Of a DNA stretch of 7,299 nt, positions 6,622-7,299 are shown one piece after another. The stretch is from positions 1 through 7,299 of the forward strand of contig JAHEEL010000075.1 of NCBI GenBank assembly GCA_024640745.1, written 5' to 3'. Source of the stretch: Actinomycetes bacterium. GTDB taxonomy: Bacteria; Actinomycetota; Acidimicrobiia; Spongiisociales; UBA5794. How positions within the stretch are numbered: the first letter of the stretch is position 1; every line of letters begins with the position of its first letter. The position numbers and the translations under genes are program-made. Below the pieces are notes generated by a model. The model did not search any database. It was not told the DNA's origin and was given only the letters and a program-made list of their open reading frames with translations.

Positions 6622-7001
6622 TCGCCGACGCACAGATCACGTTTCTGCCATCGAGCGATCTCGAGCGCAGCCGGGCGTTCTACGAAGACGTCCTCGGTCT
6701 CGATATGGTCGTTGATCAAGGGACGTGTCACATCTTCCGTGCCGCTCCCGCCGCGTTCGTCGCAACGTGCGAGCGCGGCGAGGTGAGCCCGGCCAACGGC
6801 GTCATTGCCACGTTCGTGGTCGACGATGTCGATGGCTGGTGCGCCCGGATCGTGGCGACCCTTGGTGTCGATGCCATAGAGCGCGGTCCGGAGCACAGCG
6901 AGCAGTACGGGATCTATCACGCGTTCCTTCACGATCCGGACGGGCACCTCCTCGAGATCCAGCGATTCGACGATCCGGACTGGGCCGAGGGGCCGTCGTA
7001 G
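6618..7001 (+). CDS. VOC superfamily (glyoxalase/bleomycin-resistance fold) protein
   Basis: Small cytoplasmic protein of 127 residues with the paired beta-alpha-beta-beta-beta modules of the vicinal oxygen chelate fold. Module 1 begins QITFLPSSDLERSRAFYEDVLGL (read as two parts, 6-17 and 18-28), the standard VOC opening; module 2 runs from GVIATFVVDDVDGW (61-74) to FLHDPDGHLLEIQRF (103-117). Likely metal-site residues are Gln6, His101 or His105, and Glu113; which are used cannot be decided by eye. The ATG at 6618 overlaps the gltX stop (ATGA), which supports this start over longer in-frame ones inside gltX. The substrate is unknown: members include glyoxalase I, ring-cleaving dioxygenases and fosfomycin/bleomycin-resistance proteins, and many small ones have no known function. 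Linkage to gltX is probably co-transcription without a shared pathway. Confidence 0.85.
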   Translation: MIADAQITFLPSSDLERSRAFYEDVLGLDMVVDQGTCHIFRAAPAAFVATCERGEVSPANGVIATFVVDDVDGWCARIVATLGVDAIERGPEHSEQYGIYHAFLHDPDGHLLEIQRFDDPDWAEGPS

Positions 7002-7012
7002 GCCACGCGCCA

Positions 7013-7034
7013 GGGGCTTGCGAATAGGAGCCCC
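7013..7034 (+). terminator. Weak hairpin after the VOC gene
   Basis: GGGGCT (7013-7018) pairs with AGCCCC (7029-7034) around a 10-base loop, 12 bases after the VOC stop. There is no U-run, so intrinsic termination is doubtful. It overlaps the predicted -35 of the tRNA promoter. Confidence 0.25.
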
Positions 7035-7047
7035 CCGGCCGTATCCT
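7018..7047 (+). promoter_or_regulatory. Probable sigma-70-type promoter of the tRNA pair
   Basis: TTGCGA (7018-7023; four of six to TTGACA) and TATCCT (7042-7047; TANNNT) are 18 bases apart. Transcription would start around 7054, just before the 5' end of tRNA-Gln at 7058, leaving a very short leader. Judged by eye only. Confidence 0.4.
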
Positions 7048-7057
7048 TGTCCGACAT

Positions 7058-7129
7058 TCGGGGGTGGTGTAATTGGCAACACACCGGGTTCTGGTCCCGT
7101 CATTGGGGGTTCGAGTCCTCCCCCCCGAG
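7058..7129 (+). tRNA. tRNA-Gln, anticodon CTG
   Basis: A complete cloverleaf can be drawn. Acceptor TCGGGGG (7058-7064) pairs fully with CCCCCGA (7122-7128). The D stem GTGT/ACAC encloses AATTGGCA. The anticodon stem CCGGG/CCCGT has four pairs and a 27:43 C-U mismatch, a position I believe is also unpaired in some other actinobacterial tRNA-Gln. The loop TTCTGGT holds anticodon CTG at 7091-7093. The T stem GGGGG/CCTCC has one G-U pair and the loop TTCGAGT. The discriminator is G at 7129. CCA is not encoded (CCG follows), so the tail must be added by the CCA enzyme. It reads CAG codons. Confidence 0.93.
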
Positions 7130-7131
7130 CC

Positions 7132-7150
7132 GACGACTCGCTGAGTCGTC
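7132..7150 (+). other. Hairpin between the two tRNA genes
   Basis: GACGACTC (7132-7139) and GAGTCGTC (7143-7150) are perfect 8-bp arms around the loop GCT. It begins two bases after the tRNA-Gln discriminator and has no U-run. It more likely marks a processing point in a shared tRNA precursor than a terminator. Confidence 0.6.
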
Positions 7151-7157
7151 CATATAT

Positions 7158-7230
7158 GGCCCCGTCGTCTAGCGGCCTAGGACGCCGCCCTCTCAAGGCG
7201 GTAGCGCCGGTTCAAATCCGGTCGGGGCTA
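7158..7230 (+). tRNA. tRNA-Glu, anticodon CTC
   Basis: Acceptor GGCCCCG (7158-7164) pairs with CGGGGCT (7223-7229), the first pair being a G-U wobble instead of the usual G-C. The anticodon stem CCGCC/GGCGG (7185-7189, 7197-7201) is perfect; the loop CTCTCAA gives anticodon CTC at 7192-7194. The T stem GCCGG/CCGGT has one G-U, with the loop TTCAAAT (7211-7217). The discriminator is A at 7230, and CGC follows, so CCA is not encoded. It reads GAG codons. It lies 28 bases after tRNA-Gln and is probably on the same precursor. Confidence 0.94.
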
Positions 7231-7235
7231 CGCGT

Positions 7236-7252
7236 ACTCGCCTCCGGCGAGT
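7236..7252 (+). other. Short hairpin after tRNA-Glu
   Basis: ACTCGCC (7236-7242) and GGCGAGT (7246-7252) form a perfect 7-bp stem with the loop TCC, five bases after the tRNA-Glu discriminator. There is no U-run. Its placement and size mirror the hairpin after tRNA-Gln, suggesting a role in 3'-end processing or protection. Confidence 0.55.
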
Positions 7253-7258
7253 CCGTTG

Positions 7259-7289
7259 GCAGAAACCCTTGCAATGCAAGGGTTTCTGC
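7259..7289 (+). terminator. Perfect 15-bp palindrome, probable transcript end
   Basis: Arms at 7259-7273 and 7275-7289 (GCAGAAACCCTTGCA and its exact reverse complement) are separated by a single A. As RNA they form a very stable stem with a few central bases opening as the loop. Only a poor T tract follows (TTGTGTGGGG), so termination would be hairpin-driven. The element is much less GC-rich than its surroundings and could instead be a dispersed palindrome or a boundary/attachment sequence beside a tRNA gene. Confidence 0.55.
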
Positions 7290-7299
7290 TTGTGTGGGG

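Noticed and set aside
7151..7157. CATATAT as a separate -10 promoter for tRNA-Glu
   Set aside because: It directly abuts the tRNA 5' end, leaving no room for the distance from -10 to a transcription start; the tRNA more likely comes from the upstream promoter.

Overview
This is a GC-rich, densely coding bacterial segment that reads as Actinomycetota. I would guess a deep, poorly cultured lineage such as Acidimicrobiia. The main evidence is the glutamyl-tRNA synthetase, whose C-terminal block (VSPPLFESLEALGRE) and RGEDLLSSTP loop look actinobacterial, together with strong G/C third-position use and several start codons that lack a Shine-Dalgarno sequence. The lineage call is inference from remembered family sequences; no search was run.

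Layout. (1) Positions 1-1583, plus strand: the 3' part of an oxyanion ABC-transporter ATPase with a C-terminal Mop/TOBE-like domain, overlapping by 4 bases a tungstate-binding lipoprotein of the TupA type. (2) Positions 1596-2045, minus strand: a PgpA-family phosphatidylglycerophosphatase, convergent with tupA. (3) Positions 2046-2146: a short divergent promoter region dominated by 7-base-periodic repeats that fold into a long near-perfect hairpin. (4) Positions 2147-2887: MTA/SAH nucleosidase. (5) Positions 2942-3856: branched-chain aminotransferase IlvE, possibly from a leaderless transcript. (6) Positions 3901-7001: a probable operon of an unrecognised 165-residue protein, a fumarylacetoacetate-hydrolase-family enzyme, glutamyl-tRNA synthetase and a small VOC/glyoxalase-fold protein. 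The last three are linked by ATGA overlaps. (7) Positions 7002-7299: tRNA-Gln(CTG) and tRNA-Glu(CTC), each followed by a compact hairpin, then a perfect 15-bp palindrome that may end the transcript.

How the pieces relate. The ATPase and TupA belong to one tungstate/molybdate uptake system whose permease should lie upstream, outside the window. MtnN and IlvE can both act in methionine salvage, but IlvE is equally explained by branched-chain amino acid synthesis. GltX lies next to the two tRNAs that a non-discriminating glutamyl-tRNA synthetase would charge, which suits the indirect Gln-tRNA route usual in Actinomycetota. No CRISPR array, insertion sequence, integrase, phage gene or obvious defence system was seen. 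The most unusual items are non-coding: the heptad hairpin at 2071-2135, the repeated -10-like motif 6 nt before start codons, and the hairpins around the tRNAs.
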